A stretch of DNA of 64,000 nucleotides from Aristolochia californica. Taxonomy: Eukaryota > Streptophyta > Magnoliopsida > Piperales > Aristolochiaceae. The stretch's first letter is position 1. Every line of letters starts with the position of its first letter. This document shows positions 40,201 through 53,404 of this stretch, piece by piece. The notes beneath the pieces are model-generated. The model saw nothing but the letters and a program-made list of their open reading frames with translations. It was not told the origin of the DNA and did not search any database. The DNA lies in NCBI GenBank assembly GCA_029961685.1, contig JARWKL010000005.1:12242164-12306163 (forward strand), in the 5' to 3' direction. Position numbers and translations under genes: made by a program.

Positions 40201-42286
40201 TTTTCTCAAATCAAAACATAAGTTTTCACTTTCCCTTCATCTCGTAAAAAAATATGAAATAAAAGGCAAATAGATTACAAAAAAATGAAAATTTTAGAGT
40301 TCATGTATGGAAAGAATTAAAAGAAATAACAAATGTATATAAAGAAAATTCATTCACACACCACAAATGAACACAAAATTTTTTTATTCAAGTTTGAGAA
40401 ATTCCACTATTTCAACCCTAATAGCTTGGAATTTTATAAGAAAGAGATTTTTCTACACATGATGTAAAAAATGGATATGCATGCTTGAAACATGTTAAAG
40501 AACCAAATGACCTATGTATCCAAACCATTTAAAGTGAATAACATAATATTCTCAAGTGAACATGCGGTAGGATATTTACCCGAGTCAAAGAAGCCATTAT
40601 TTTGCCCATTTATAAAAAGTTGACCTCACGATCACAGATGATTGTAAAGTGATTTATCATGCGTAATGGGCCATATTTTTTTAAAGAATGACTTATGGAT
40701 TGAGAGTCAACACTCCGTTAAAAATCCCCTGCCTCCCCCTTTTCCCAACGATTGCAAAACTTGATATATAAAAAATAAAAAGAGTTTACAATCCCGAAAA
40801 TTATAGAAACTTTTTGGAATTATCTCTCTCAAAATTTGTGCATTATTCATTTCCATTTTAGATGTATACTTTTTTCTTAAATCAAAACATTAGTTTTCAC
40901 TTTCCCTTCATCTCGTAAACAAAAAAAGAGAAAAGGAAAATAGATCACAACAAAATGAAAATTTAAGAGTTTATCTATGGAAAGAATTTAAAGCAATAAC
41001 AAATGTAAGTAAAAAATATTTATTGACACACGAAAAATGAACACAAAAGTTTTGTTATCCATGTTTGGGAAATTCCAATAGTTCAACCCTAACAGCTTGG
41101 AATTTTATAAGAAAGTGATTTTTCTACACATGTTTTAAAAAATGGATATGCATGCTTGAAACATGTTAAAGATGCAAATGACCTATGGATCCAAACCTTT
41201 TAAAGAGAATAACATTAGATTCTCAAGTGAACATGCAATGGGATATTTACTTGAGTCAAGCAAGCCATTATTTTGCCTATTTACGAAAAGCTAACGTAAC
41301 GATCATAGATGATTGTAAAGTGATTTATCATGCATAACGGGCCATATTTTTGTAAGGAATGACTTAAGGATTGGGAGTCAACACACAGTTAAGAATCCCC
41401 CGCCTCCCCCTTTTCCTAGCGATAGCAAAACCTGATATATTAAAACTAAAAAGAGTTTACAATCCCTAATAATTACAGACACTTTTTTCAATTATCTCTC
41501 TCTACATTGTGCATTGTGCATTTCAATTTTAGATGTATACTTTTTTCTTACATAAAAACTTGAGTTTTCACTTTCCCTTCATCTCGTAAACAAAAAAAGA
41601 GATAAAAAGAAAAAATAGATCACAACAAAATGAAAATTTTAGTGTTTATGTTTAGAAAGAATTTTTAAAGCAATAACAAATATTTGTAAAGAAAATTTAT
41701 TCACACACCACAAATGAACACAAAAGTTTTGTTATCCAAGTTTGCAAAATTCCACTATTTTAAGCCTAATACCTCGGAATTTTATGAGAAAGAGATTTTT
41801 CTACACATTTTTTAAAAAATGGATATGCATGCTTGAAACATGTTAAAGATGCAAATGACATATCGATCAAAACCTTTTAAAGAGAATAACATTAAATTAT
41901 CAAGTGAACGTGCGGTGGGATATTTACCCGAATCAAACAAGCCATTATTTTGCCTATTTACAAAAAGCTAACCTAACGATCATAGATGATTGTAATGTGA
42001 TTTATCATGCGTAACGGGCTATATTTTTTTAAGGATTGACTTATGGATTAGGAGCCAACACTCAGTTAAAAATCCCCCGCCTCTCCCTTTTCCCGACAAT
42101 TGCAGAACCTGATATATAAAAACTAAAAAGAGTTTACAATCCCTAAAAATTACAAGCACATTTTGGAATTATCTCTCCATACATTTGTGCATTGTGCATT
42201 GTGCATTTCCATTTTCGAAGTATACTTTTTTCTTAAATCAAAACTTGAGTTTTCACTTTCCCTTCATCTCGTAAACAAAAAAAAGA
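34218..42286 (+). repeat. Satellite block B, second part (monomers 52-63)
   Basis: Monomer starts: 34218, 34883, 35557, 36229, 36899, 37574, 38247, 38921, 39595, 40258, 40930, 41601. Nearly all units have GCAAAACC before the TATATAAA element, and most have AATAACAAATG. A G-rich variant, AATGTGGGGTGGG or close to it, marks monomers 52, 57, 59 and 60 (and 42 and 46 in the first part). It often follows a monomer ending with TATATCTATAC instead of AGATGTATAC. Monomer 60 lacks about 12 bp near 39930. Monomer 63 carries a third GTGCATT copy. No gene is seen. Confidence 0.82.
42187..42207 (+). repeat. GTGCATT triplicate
   Basis: Most monomers have GTGCATT twice in succession. Here there are three perfect tandem copies, which adds 7 bp. 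Two other monomers also have three units: 49286-49306 (middle unit CTGCATT) and 50614-50634 (GTGCATT, TTGCATT, ATGAATT). Confidence 0.9.
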
Positions 42287-45200
42287 GATAAAGGGCAAAT
42301 AGATCACAACAAAATTTAAATTTTAGAGTTTATGTATGGAAAGAATTTAAAGCAATAAAAAAATGTAATTAAAGAAAATTTGTTCACACACCACAAATGA
42401 ACACAAAAGTTTTGTTGTCCAAGTTTGGGAAATTCCACTAGTTCAACCCTAATAGTTCGGAATTTTATAAGAAAGAGATTTTTCTACACATGTTTTAAAA
42501 TATGGATATGCATGCTTGAAACATGTTAAAGATGGAAATGACCTATGGATCCAAACCTTTTAAAGATAATAACATTAAATTCTCAAGTGAACGTGTCGTG
42601 GGATCTTTACCCGAGTCAAACAAGCTATTATTTTGCCCATTTATAAAAAGCTGACCTAACGATTATAAATGATTGTAAAGTGATTTGTCATGCGTAACGA
42701 GCTATATTTTTCTAAGGAATGACTTATGGATTGGGAGTCAACACTCAGCAAAAAATCCATTACTGCCCCCTTTTCCTGACGATTGCAGAACCTAATATAT
42801 AAAAACTAAAAAGAGTTTACAATCCCTAAAAATTACAGAAACTTTTTTTGAATTATCTCTCACTACATTTGAACATTGTAAATTTTAATTTTTGATGTAT
42901 ACTTTTTTCTTCATTCAAAACATGAGTTTTCACTTTCCCTTCATATTGCAAACAAAAAAAAGGGATAAAAGGCAAATAGATCACAACAAAACGAAAATTT
43001 TAGAGTTTATGTATTGAAAGAATTTAAAGCAATAAACAAATGTAAGTAAAGAAAATTTATTCACATACCACAAATGAACACAAAATTTTTGTTATCCAAG
43101 TTTGGGAAATTCCACTAGTTCAACCCTAATAGCTTTGAATTTTATAAGAAAGAGATTTTTCTTAACATGTTTTAAAAAATGGGTATACTTGCTTGAAACA
43201 TGTTAAAGGTGCAAATGACCAATGGATCCAAACCTTTTAAAGAGAATAACATTAAATTTTCAAGTGAACGTGTGGTGGGATATTTACCCAAGTCAAACAA
43301 GCCATTATTTTGCGCATTTACAAAATACTGACCTAAAGATCATAGAAGATTGTAAAGTGATTTATCATGCGTAACGGGCTTTATTTTTGAAAGGAATGAC
43401 TTATGAAATGAGAGTCAACACTCAGTTAAAAATCCCCTGCCTCCCGCTTTTCCCAACTATTGCAGAACATGATATATAAAAAGTAAACAAAGTTTAAAAT
43501 CCCTAAAAATGATAGGCAATTTTTAGAATTACCTCTCTCTAAATTTGTGCATTGTGAATTTCCTTTTTTTATCTTTACTTTTTTCTTGAATAAAAACTTG
43601 AGTTTTCACTTTCCCTTCATCTCGCAAACAATAAAAATAGATAAAAGGCAAATAAATCCCACCGAAATGACAATTTTAGAGTATATGTATGGAAAAATTT
43701 TAAGCAATTAAAAAATGAAAGTAAAGAAAATTTATTCACACATCACAAATGAACACAAAAGTTTTGTAATCCAAGTTTGGGAAATTCCACTAGTTCAACA
43801 CTAATAGCCCATAATTTTATAAGAAAGAGATTTTTCTGCACATGTTTTAAAAAATGGATATGCATGTTTCAAACATGTTAAAGTTGCAAATGACCTATGG
43901 ATCCAAACCTTTTAAAAAGAATAACATTAAATTCTCAAGTGAACATGCGGTGGGATATTTACCCGAGTCAAACAAGCCATTATTTTGCGCATTTTCAAAA
44001 AGCTAACCTCACGATCATAGATGATTGTAAAGTTATTTATCATGTGTAACGGGCTATATTTTGGAAAGGAATGACTTATGGATTGGCAGTCAACACTCTA
44101 TTAAAAATCCCTCTCCTCCCCCTTTTCCCGACGATTGCAGAACCTGATATATACAAATCAAAATGAGTTTATAATCCCCAAAAATTACAGACACTTTTTG
44201 GAATTATCTCATTGTACATTTGTGCATTGTGGATTTCCATTTTAGATATTTACTTTTTTCTTAAATCAAAACTTGTAGTTTTTTCTTTCCCTTCATCTCG
44301 CAAACTAAAAAAAGAGATAGAAGGCAAATAGATCACAACAAAACTAAAATTTTAGAGTTTATGTAAGGAAATAATTTAAAGCAATAAACAAATGTAAGTA
44401 TAGAAAATTTATTCACACACCAAAAATATACACAAAAGTTTTGTTAGCCAAGTTTGGGTAATTCCACTAGTTCAACCCTAATAGCTCAGAATTTTAAGAA
44501 AGTATTTTTCTACACATGTTTTAAAAAAAGGATATGCATGCTTCAAACTTGTTAAAGATGAAAACCCTTCTCTCTCTACATTTGTGCATTGTGCATTTCC
44601 ATTTTATATATATACTTTTTTCTTAAATCAAAACTAGAGTTTTCATTTTCCCTTCATCTTGCAAACTAAAAAAAAGAGATAAAAGGCAAATAGATCACAA
44701 CAAAATGAAAATTTTAGAGCTCATGTATTCAAAGAATTTAAAGCAATTAACAAATGATAGTAAAGAAAATTTATTGACACACCACAAATGAACACGAAAG
44801 TTTTGTTATCCAAGTTTGGCAAATTCCACAAATTCAACCCTTATAGCTCAGAATTTTATCAGAAAGAGATTTTTCTACACTTTTTTTAAAAAATGGATAT
44901 GCATGCATGAAACATGTTAAAGATGCAAATGACCTATGGATCCAAACCTTTTAACAGAATAACATTAAATTCTCAAGTGAACATGCAGTAGGATATTTAC
45001 CCGATTCAAACAAGCCTTTATTTTGGCCATTTAAAAAAAAGTTGGCCTCACGATCATAGATGATTGTAAAGAGATTTATCATGCGTAATGGGCTATATTT
45101 TTTTAAGGAATGACTTATGGATTGGGAGTCAACACTCAGTTAAAAATCCCTCGCCTCCCCCTTTTCCCTACGATTACAGAACCTGATATATAATAACTAA

Positions 45201-48047
45201 AATGACTTTTCAACCCCTAAAAATTACAGACACTTTTTGGAATTATCTCTCTCTACATTTGTGCATTGTGCATTTCCATTTTAGATGTATACTTTTTTTC
45301 TTAAATCAAAACTTGAGTTTTTACTCTCCTTTCATCTCGCAAACAAAAAAAAGAGATAAAAGGCAAATTGATCACAACAAAATGAAAATTTTAGAGTGTA
45401 TGTATGGTAGAATTTAAAGTAATAAACTAATGTAAGTAAAGAAAATTTATTCACACACCACAAATGAACACAAAAGTTTTGTTATCCAAGTTTGGGTAAT
45501 TACACTAGTTCAACCCTAATAGCACGAAATTTCATGAGAAAGAGATTTTTCTACATATGTTTTAAAAAATGGATATGCATGCTTGAAACATGTTAAAGAT
45601 GCAAATGACCTATGGATCCAAACCTTTTAAAGAGAATAACATTAAATTCTCAAGTGAACGTGCTGTGGGATATTTACTCTAATCAAACAAGCCATTATTT
45701 TGCCCATTTATTAAAAAGCTGACATAACGATCATTGATGATTGTAGAGTGATTTATCATGTGTAACCGGCTATATTTTTGAAAGGAATGACTTATGGATT
45801 TTGAGTCAACACTCAGTTAAAAATCCCTCGCCTCCCCCTTTTCTCGGCGATTGCAGAACCTGATATATAATAACTAAAATGAGTTTTCAATCCCTAAAAA
45901 TTACAAAAACTTTATTGAATTATCTCTCTCTACATTTGTGCATTGTGAATTTACATTTTAGATGTATACTTTTTTCTTAAATCAAAACTTGAGTTTTTAC
46001 TTTCCATTCATCTCGCAAAAAAAAAAAAAGGCAAATAGATCACAATAAAATGAAAATTTTAGAATTTTTGTATGGAAAGAATTTAAAGCAATAAAAAAAT
46101 GTAAGTAAATAAAATTTATTCACACACCACAAATGAACACAAAAGTTTTGTTATCCTACTTTGGGTAATTCAACTAGTTCAACCCTAATAGCTCAGAATT
46201 TTATAACAAAGAGATTTTTCTACACATGTTTTAAAAAAAAAAGATATGCATGCCTGAAACATGTTAAAGATTCAAATGACCTATGGATCCAAACCTTTTA
46301 AAGAGAATAACATTAAATTCTCAAGTGAACGTGCAGTGGAATATTTACCAGAGTCAAACAAGCCATTATCTCGCCCACTAACAAAAAGTTGACGTAACGA
46401 TCATAGATGATTGTAAAGTGATTTATCATGCTGAACCGGCTATATTTTTTAAAGGAATGACTTATGGATTGGGACACAACACTCATATAAAAATCCCTCG
46501 CCTCCCCCTTTTCCCGACGATTTTAGAACCAAATTTATAAAAACTAAAAGAGTTTACATTCCCTAAAAATTACACAACCTTTTTGGTATTATCTCTCTCT
46601 ACATTTGTGCTTTGTGCATTTCCATTTTAGATGTATACTTTTTTCTTAAATCAAAACTTGAGTTTTTACTTTCCCTTCATCCCGCAAACTAAAAAAAGTG
46701 ATAAAAGGCAAATAGATCACAACAAAATGAAAATTTTAGAGTTTATGTATGGAAAGAATTTACAGCTATGAACAAATGTAAGTAAAGAAAATTTATTCAC
46801 ACACCACAAATGAACTCAAAATTTTTGTTATGCAAGTTTGGGTAATTCCACTAGTTGAACCCTAATAGCACGGAATTTTATAAGAAATAGATTTTTCTAC
46901 ATATGTTAAAAAAAATGGATATGCATGCTTGAAACATGTTAAAGATGGAAATGACCTATGGATCCAAACATTTTAAAGAGAATAACATTAAATTCTCCAG
47001 TGAAAGTGCGGTGGGATATTTACTCGAGTCAAACAAACCATTATTTTTCCCATTTACAAAAAGTTGACCTAAAGATCGTAGATTATTGTAGAGTGATTTA
47101 TCATGCCTAACTGGTTATATTTTTGAAAGGAATGACTTATGGATTGGGAGTCATCGCTCAGTTAAAAATCCCCCGCCTCCCCCTTTTCCCGACGATTGGA
47201 GAAGCTGATATATAATAACTAAAAAGAGTTTTCAATCCCTAAAAATTACAGACTCTTTTTGAAATTATCTCTCTCTACATTTTTGCATTGTGCATTTTCT
47301 TTTTAGATGTATACTTTTTTCTTAAATCAAAACTTGAATTTTTACTTTCCCTTTATCAAGCAAACAAAAAAAAAGAGATAAAAGGCAAATAGATCACAAT
47401 AGAATGAAAATTTTAGAGTTTATGGATGGAAATAATTGATATTGATAAACAAATGTGAGTAAAGGAAATTTATTCACACACCACAAATGAAGAAAAAAGT
47501 TTTGTTATCCAAGTTTGAGAAATTCCACTATTTCAACCCTAATAGCTCGGAATTTTATAAGAAAGAGATTTTTCTACACATTTTTAGAAAATGGATATGC
47601 ATGCTTGAAACATGTTCAAGATTAAAATGACCTATGAATCCAAACCTTTTAAAGAGAATAACATTAAATACTCAAGTGAATGTGCGGCGGGATATTTACC
47701 CGAGTCAAACAAGCCATTCTTTTGCACATTTACAAAAAGCTGACCTAACGATCATAGATGATTGTAAAGTCATTCATCATGTGTAATGGGCTATATTTTT
47801 GTAAGGAATGACTTATGGATAGGGAGTCAACACTCAGTTAAAAATCCCCCGCCTCCCCTTTTAATAACGATTGTAGAACCTCATATAAAAACTAAAAAGA
47901 GTTTACAATCCCAAAAAATTACTGGCACTTTTTGGAATTATCTCTCTCTACATTTTTGCATTATACATTTCGGTTTTAGATGTAGACTTTTTTCTTAAAT
48001 GAAAACTTGAGTTTTCACTTCCCTTCATCTCGTAAAGAAAAAAAAGA
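42287..48047 (+). repeat. Satellite block with CGCAAAC variant (monomers 64-72)
   Basis: Monomer starts: 42287, 42964, 43640, 44316, 44678, 45355, 46025, 46700, 47377. The usual CTCGTAAAC before the A-run is CTCGCAAAC or a close relative at the 3' end of consecutive monomers (about 42950-47365). Several of these units also share GGGTAATTCC, ATAATAACTAAAA and GAGTTTTTACTTTCC. The block includes the 362-bp monomer at 44316. The start at 46025 is approximate because GATAAAAGG is partly lost there. No gene is seen. Confidence 0.82.
44316..44677 (+). repeat. Half-size satellite monomer (362 bp)
   Basis: The unit begins normally up to GTTAAAGATG (about 44560), then within about ten bases joins the CTCTCTCTACATTTGTGC segment. 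This skips about 313 bp, including the GGATCC site, the GTGCGG stretch, the C-rich tract and the TATA-like element. Flanking monomers are full length. A few bases at the junction (44561-44570) are not clearly assignable to either side. Confidence 0.9.
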
Positions 48048-51000
48048 GATAAAAGGCCAATCGATAACAACAAAATGAAAATTTTAGAGTTTATGTATGG
48101 AAAGAATTTAAAGCAACAAACAAATGTAAGAAAGAAAATTTATTCACACACCACAAATGAACTTAAAAGTTTTGTTATCCAAGTTTGTAAAATTCCACCA
48201 GTTCAACCCTTATAGCTCAGATTTTTATAAGAAAGAGATTTTTCTACACATGTTTTAAAAAATGGATATGCTTGCTTGAAACATGCTAAAGATGCAAATG
48301 ACTTATGGATCCGAACTTGTTAAAGAGAATAACAATAAATTCTCAAATGAACATGAGGTGGGATATTTACCCGAGTCAAACAAGCCATTATTTTGTCCAT
48401 TTACAGAAAGCTGACCTGACGATCATAGATGATTGTAAATTGACTTATCATGCATAATGGGCTATATTTTTCTAAGGAATGACTTATGGATTGGGAGTCT
48501 ACATTCAGTTAAAAATACCCTGCCTCCCCTTTTTCGTGACAATTGCAGAACCTGATATTTAAAAACTAAAAAAAGTTTACAATCCCTAAAAATTAAAAAA
48601 CAAATTTGGAATTATCTTTCTCTACATTTTTGCATTGTTCATTTCCATTTTATATGTATACTTTTTTCTTAAATCAAAAGTTGTGTTTTTACTTTCCTTT
48701 TATCTTGTAAACAAAAAAAGAGATAAAAGGCAAATAGATCTCAACAAAATGAAAATTTTATAGTTTATGGATGGAAAGAATTTAAAGCAATGAACAAATG
48801 TAAGAACAAATAAACACAAAAGTTTTGGTTATCCAAGTTTGGATAATTCTACTAATTCAACCCTAACAGCTCGGGATTTTTTAAGAAAAGAGATTTTTAT
48901 ACACATGTTTTAAAAAAAAGATATGCATGCTTGAAAAATGTTAAAGATGCAAATGACCTATGGATCCAAACCTTTTAAAGAGAAGAACTTTAAATTCTCA
49001 AGTGAACGTGCGGTGGGATATTTACCGGAGTCAAACAAGCCATTATTTTGCCCATTTACAAAAAGCTGACCTAACGATCATAGATGATTGTAAAGTGATT
49101 GATCTTGCGTAGCGGGCTATATTTTTTGTAAGGAATGAATTATGGATTGGGAGTCAACAGTCAGTTAAACATCTGCCGCCTCTCCCTTTTCCCGACGATT
49201 GCAGAACCTGATATATAAAAACAAAAAATAGTTCACTTTTTCTAAAAATTATAGGCACTTTTTCTAACTATCTCTCTATACATTTGTGCATTCTGCATTG
49301 TGCATTTCCATTTTAGATGTATAATTTTTTCTTAAATCAAAACTTGAGTTTTCACTATCCCTCATCGTGTAAACCTAAAAAAGAGAAAAAAAGGCAAATA
49401 GATAACAACAAAACGAAAATTTTAGAGTTTATGTATGGAAACAATTTAAAGCCATAAAAAAATGTAAGTAAAGAAAAATTATCCACACACCACAAATGAA
49501 CACAAAAGTTTTATGTCACAAGCTTGGGAAATTCCACTAGTTCAACCCTATTAGCTCGGAATTTTATAAGAAAGAGAATTTTCTACACATGTTTTAAAAA
49601 AATGACATGCATGCCTGAAACAAGTTAAAGATGCAAATGACCTATGGATCCAAACCTTTTGAAGAGAATAACATTAAATTCTCAAGTGAACGTGTAGTGT
49701 GATATTTAACCGAGTCCAACAACCATTATTTGGTTCATTTATAAAAAACTGACCTAACGATCATAGATGATTGTAAAGTAATTTATCATATGTAATGGGC
49801 TATATTTTTTGTAAGGAATGACTTATGGATTGGGAGTCAACACTCAGTTAAAAATCCCTCGTATATAAAAAACTAAAAAGAGCTTACAATCCACAAAAAT
49901 TACAAGCACATTTTTGGAATTATCTCTCTCTACAATTGTGCATTGTGCATTTCCATTTTAGATGTATACCTTTTTCTTGAATCAACACTAGATTTTTCAC
50001 TTTCCCTTCTTCTCGTAAACAAAAAAAAATAGATAAAAGGCAAAAAGATCACAACAAAATGAAAATTTTAGAGTTTATGTATGGAAAGAATTTAAAGCAA
50101 TAAACAAGTGTAAGTAAAGAAAATTTATTCACACACCACAAATGAACACAAAAGTTTTGTTATCCAAGTTTGGGAAATTCCACTAGTTCAACCCTAATAG
50201 CACGGAATTTTATAAGAAAGAGATTTTTTGACACATGTTTTAAAAAATAGATATGCAAGCTTGAAACATGTTAAAGATGCGAATGACCTATGGATCCAAA
50301 CCTTTTAAAGAGAATAACATTAAATTTTCAAGTGAACTTACGGTGGGATATTTATTGGAGTCAAACAAGCCAATATTTTTCCCAGTCACAAAAAGCTGAC
50401 CTAACAATCATAGATGATTGTAAAGTGGTTTATCATGCGTAATGGGCTATATTTTTGTAAGGAATAACTTATGGATTGGGAGTCAACAATCAGTAAACAT
50501 CCCAAGCCTCCCCCTTTTCCTGATGATTGCAGAACCTGATACATAAAAACTAAAAAGAGTTTACAAACCCCAAAAATTATAGGCACTTTTTCAAATTATC
50601 TCGCTCTACATTTGTGCATTTTGCATTATGAATTTCCATTTTAAACGTAAACTTTTTTCTTAAATCAAATCTTGAGTTTTCACCATCTGTTCATCTTGTA
50701 AAAAAAAAAAAAAAAGAGATAGAATGCAAATAGATCACAATAAAATGAAAATTTTAGAGTTTATTTATGGAAATAATTTAAAGCAATAAAAAAATGTAAG
50801 TAAAGAAAATTTATTCACTCACCATAAATGAACACTAAAGTTTTATTATCCAAGTTTGGGAAATACCACTAGTTCAACCCTATTAGCTCGGAATTTTATA
50901 AGAAAGAGATTTTTCTACACATGTTTTAAAAAATGGATATGCATGCTTGAAACAAGTTAAAGATACAAATGACCTATGGATCCAAACCATTTTTAAGAGA

Positions 51001-53404
51001 ATAACATTGAATTCTCAAGTGAACGTGTGGTGGGATATTTACCAGAGTCAAACAAGCCATTATTTTGCCCATTTACAAAAAGCTTGCCTAACGATCATAG
51101 ATGATTGTAAAGTGATATATCATGTGTAATGGGCTATATTTTTGTAAGGAATGACTTATCGATATGGAGTCAACACTTAGTTAAAAAGCCCCCGTGCCCC
51201 CCTTTTCCTGACAATTGCAGAACCTGATATATAAAAACTAAAAAGAGATTACAATCCCTAAAAATTAAAAAAAAATTTTGAAATTATCTCACTCAACATT
51301 TGGTCATTGTGCATTTGCTTTTTAGATGTATAATTTTTTCTTAAATAAAAACTTGAGTTTCCACTTTCTCGTCATCTCGTAAACAAAAAAAGGAGATTAA
51401 AGGCAAATAGATCACAACAAAATGAAATTTTAGAATTTATGTATGGAAATAATTTAAAGCATTAAACCAATGTAAGTAATGAAAATTTATTCCCACACCT
51501 CAAATGAAAACAAAAGTTTTGTTATCCTAGTTTTGGAAATTCCACTAGTTCAACCCTAATAACACGGAATTTTATAAGAAAGCGATTTTTCTACATATGT
51601 TTTTTAAAAAAGATATACATGCTTGAAACATGTGAAAGATGCAAATGGCCTATGGATCCAAACCTTTTAAAGAGAATAACAATAAATTCTCAACTGAACG
51701 TGTGGTGGGATATTTACCCGAGTCAAACAAGCCATTATTTTGCCCATTTACAAAAAGTTGACCTTACGATCAGAGATGATTCTAAAGTGATTTATCATCT
51801 GTAATGGGCTATATTTTTGTACGGAATTACTTATGTATTTGGAGTCAACACTCGGTTAAAAATTCTCCGCCTCCCCCTTTTTTCGAAGATTGCAGAACCT
51901 GATATATAAAAACTAAAAAGAGTTTACAATCCATAAAAATTACGAACACTTTTTGGAATTATCTCTCTCTATATTTTTGCATTGTGCATTTCAATTTTAG
52001 ATGTACACCTTTTTCTTAAATCAAAACTTTAGTTTCCCTTCATCTCGTAAAAAATAAAAGAGATAAAAGGCAAATAGATCACAACAAACTGAAAATTTTA
52101 GAGTTTATGTATGGAAAAAATTTAAAGCAATAAAAAATGTAAATAAAGAAAATTTATTCACACACTACAAATGAACACAAAAGTTTTGTTACCCAAGTTT
52201 TTGAAGTTCGACAAGTTTAACCCTAATAGCTCAGAATTTTATAAGAAAGAGATTTTTCTACAAATGTTTTAAAAAATGGATATGCATGATTGAAACATGT
52301 TAAAGATGCAAATGACCTATGGATCCAAACATTTTAAAGAGAGTAACATTAAATTCTCAAGTGAACGTGCGGTGGGATATTTACTCGAGTCAAACAAGAC
52401 ATGCCCATTTACAAAGAGCTGACCTAATGATCATAGATGATTGTAAAGTGATTTATCATGCGTAACGGACTATATTTTTGTAAGGAATGACTTATAGATT
52501 GGGAGTCAACACTCAGTCAAAAATCCCCCGCCTCCCCCTTTTCCCGCCTATTGCAGAACCTGATATATAATAGCTAAAAAGATTTTACAATCTCTAAAAG
52601 TTACAAACAGTTTTTGGAATTATCTCTCTCTATATTTTTGCATTGTGCATTTGCATTTTAGATGTATACTTTTTTCTTAAATCAAAATTTGAGTTTTCAC
52701 TTCCCTTTATCTCATAAACAAAAAAAAAAAAGATAAAAGGAAAATAGATCACAACTATATGAAAATTTTAGAGTTTATGTATGGAAAGAATTTAAAGCAA
52801 TAAACAAATGTAAATAATGAAAATTTATTCACACTCCACAAATGAACACAAAATTTTTGTTATCCAAGTTTGGAAAATTCAACTAGTTCAACCCTAATAG
52901 CTCGAAATTTTATAAGAAAGAGATTTTTCTACACATGTTTTAAAATATGGATCTGCAAGCTTGAAACATGTTAAATATGCAAATGACCTATCGATCCAAA
53001 CCATTTAAAGAGAATAACATTAAATTCACAAGTGAACGTAAGGTGGGATATTTACCCGAGTCAAATAGGCCATTATTTTTCCCATTTACAAAAAGATGAC
53101 CTAACGATCATAAATGATTGTAAAGTGATTTATCATGCATAATGGGCAATATTTTTGTAAGGAATGACTTAAGGATTGGGAGTCAACACTCAGTTAAAAA
53201 TCCCCCGCCTCCCCCTTTTCCTAACAATTGTCGAACTTGATATATAAAAACTAAACAGAGTTTACAATCTATAAAAATTATAGACACTTTTTGAAATTAT
53301 TTCTCTCTATTTTTTTCATAGTGCATTCCCATTTTAGATGTAAATTTTTTCTTAAATCAAAACTTGAGTTTTCACTTTCCCTTCATCTCGTACAAAAAAA
53401 AAGA
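48048..53404 (+). repeat. Satellite block (monomers 73-80)
   Basis: Monomer starts: 48048, 48722, 49385, 50032, 50718, 51395, 52062, 52732. Monomer 74 lacks roughly 26 bp around 48805. Monomer 75 lacks the C-rich tract. Monomers 75 and 76 both have an extra GTGCATT-like copy near their 3' ends, which suggests they share recent ancestry. Monomer 79 lacks several bases near 52400. No gene is seen. Confidence 0.82.
49385..50031 (+). repeat. Monomer 75 lacking the C-rich tract (647 bp)
   Basis: At 49860-49861, AAAAATCCCTC runs straight into GTATATAAAAAACTAAAAAG. About 35 bp comprising the C-rich tract and the GACGATTGCAGAACCTGA segment are absent. The rest of the unit is intact, and it also carries an extra GTGCATT-like copy at its 5' neighbour boundary (49286-49306). 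Confidence 0.85.
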
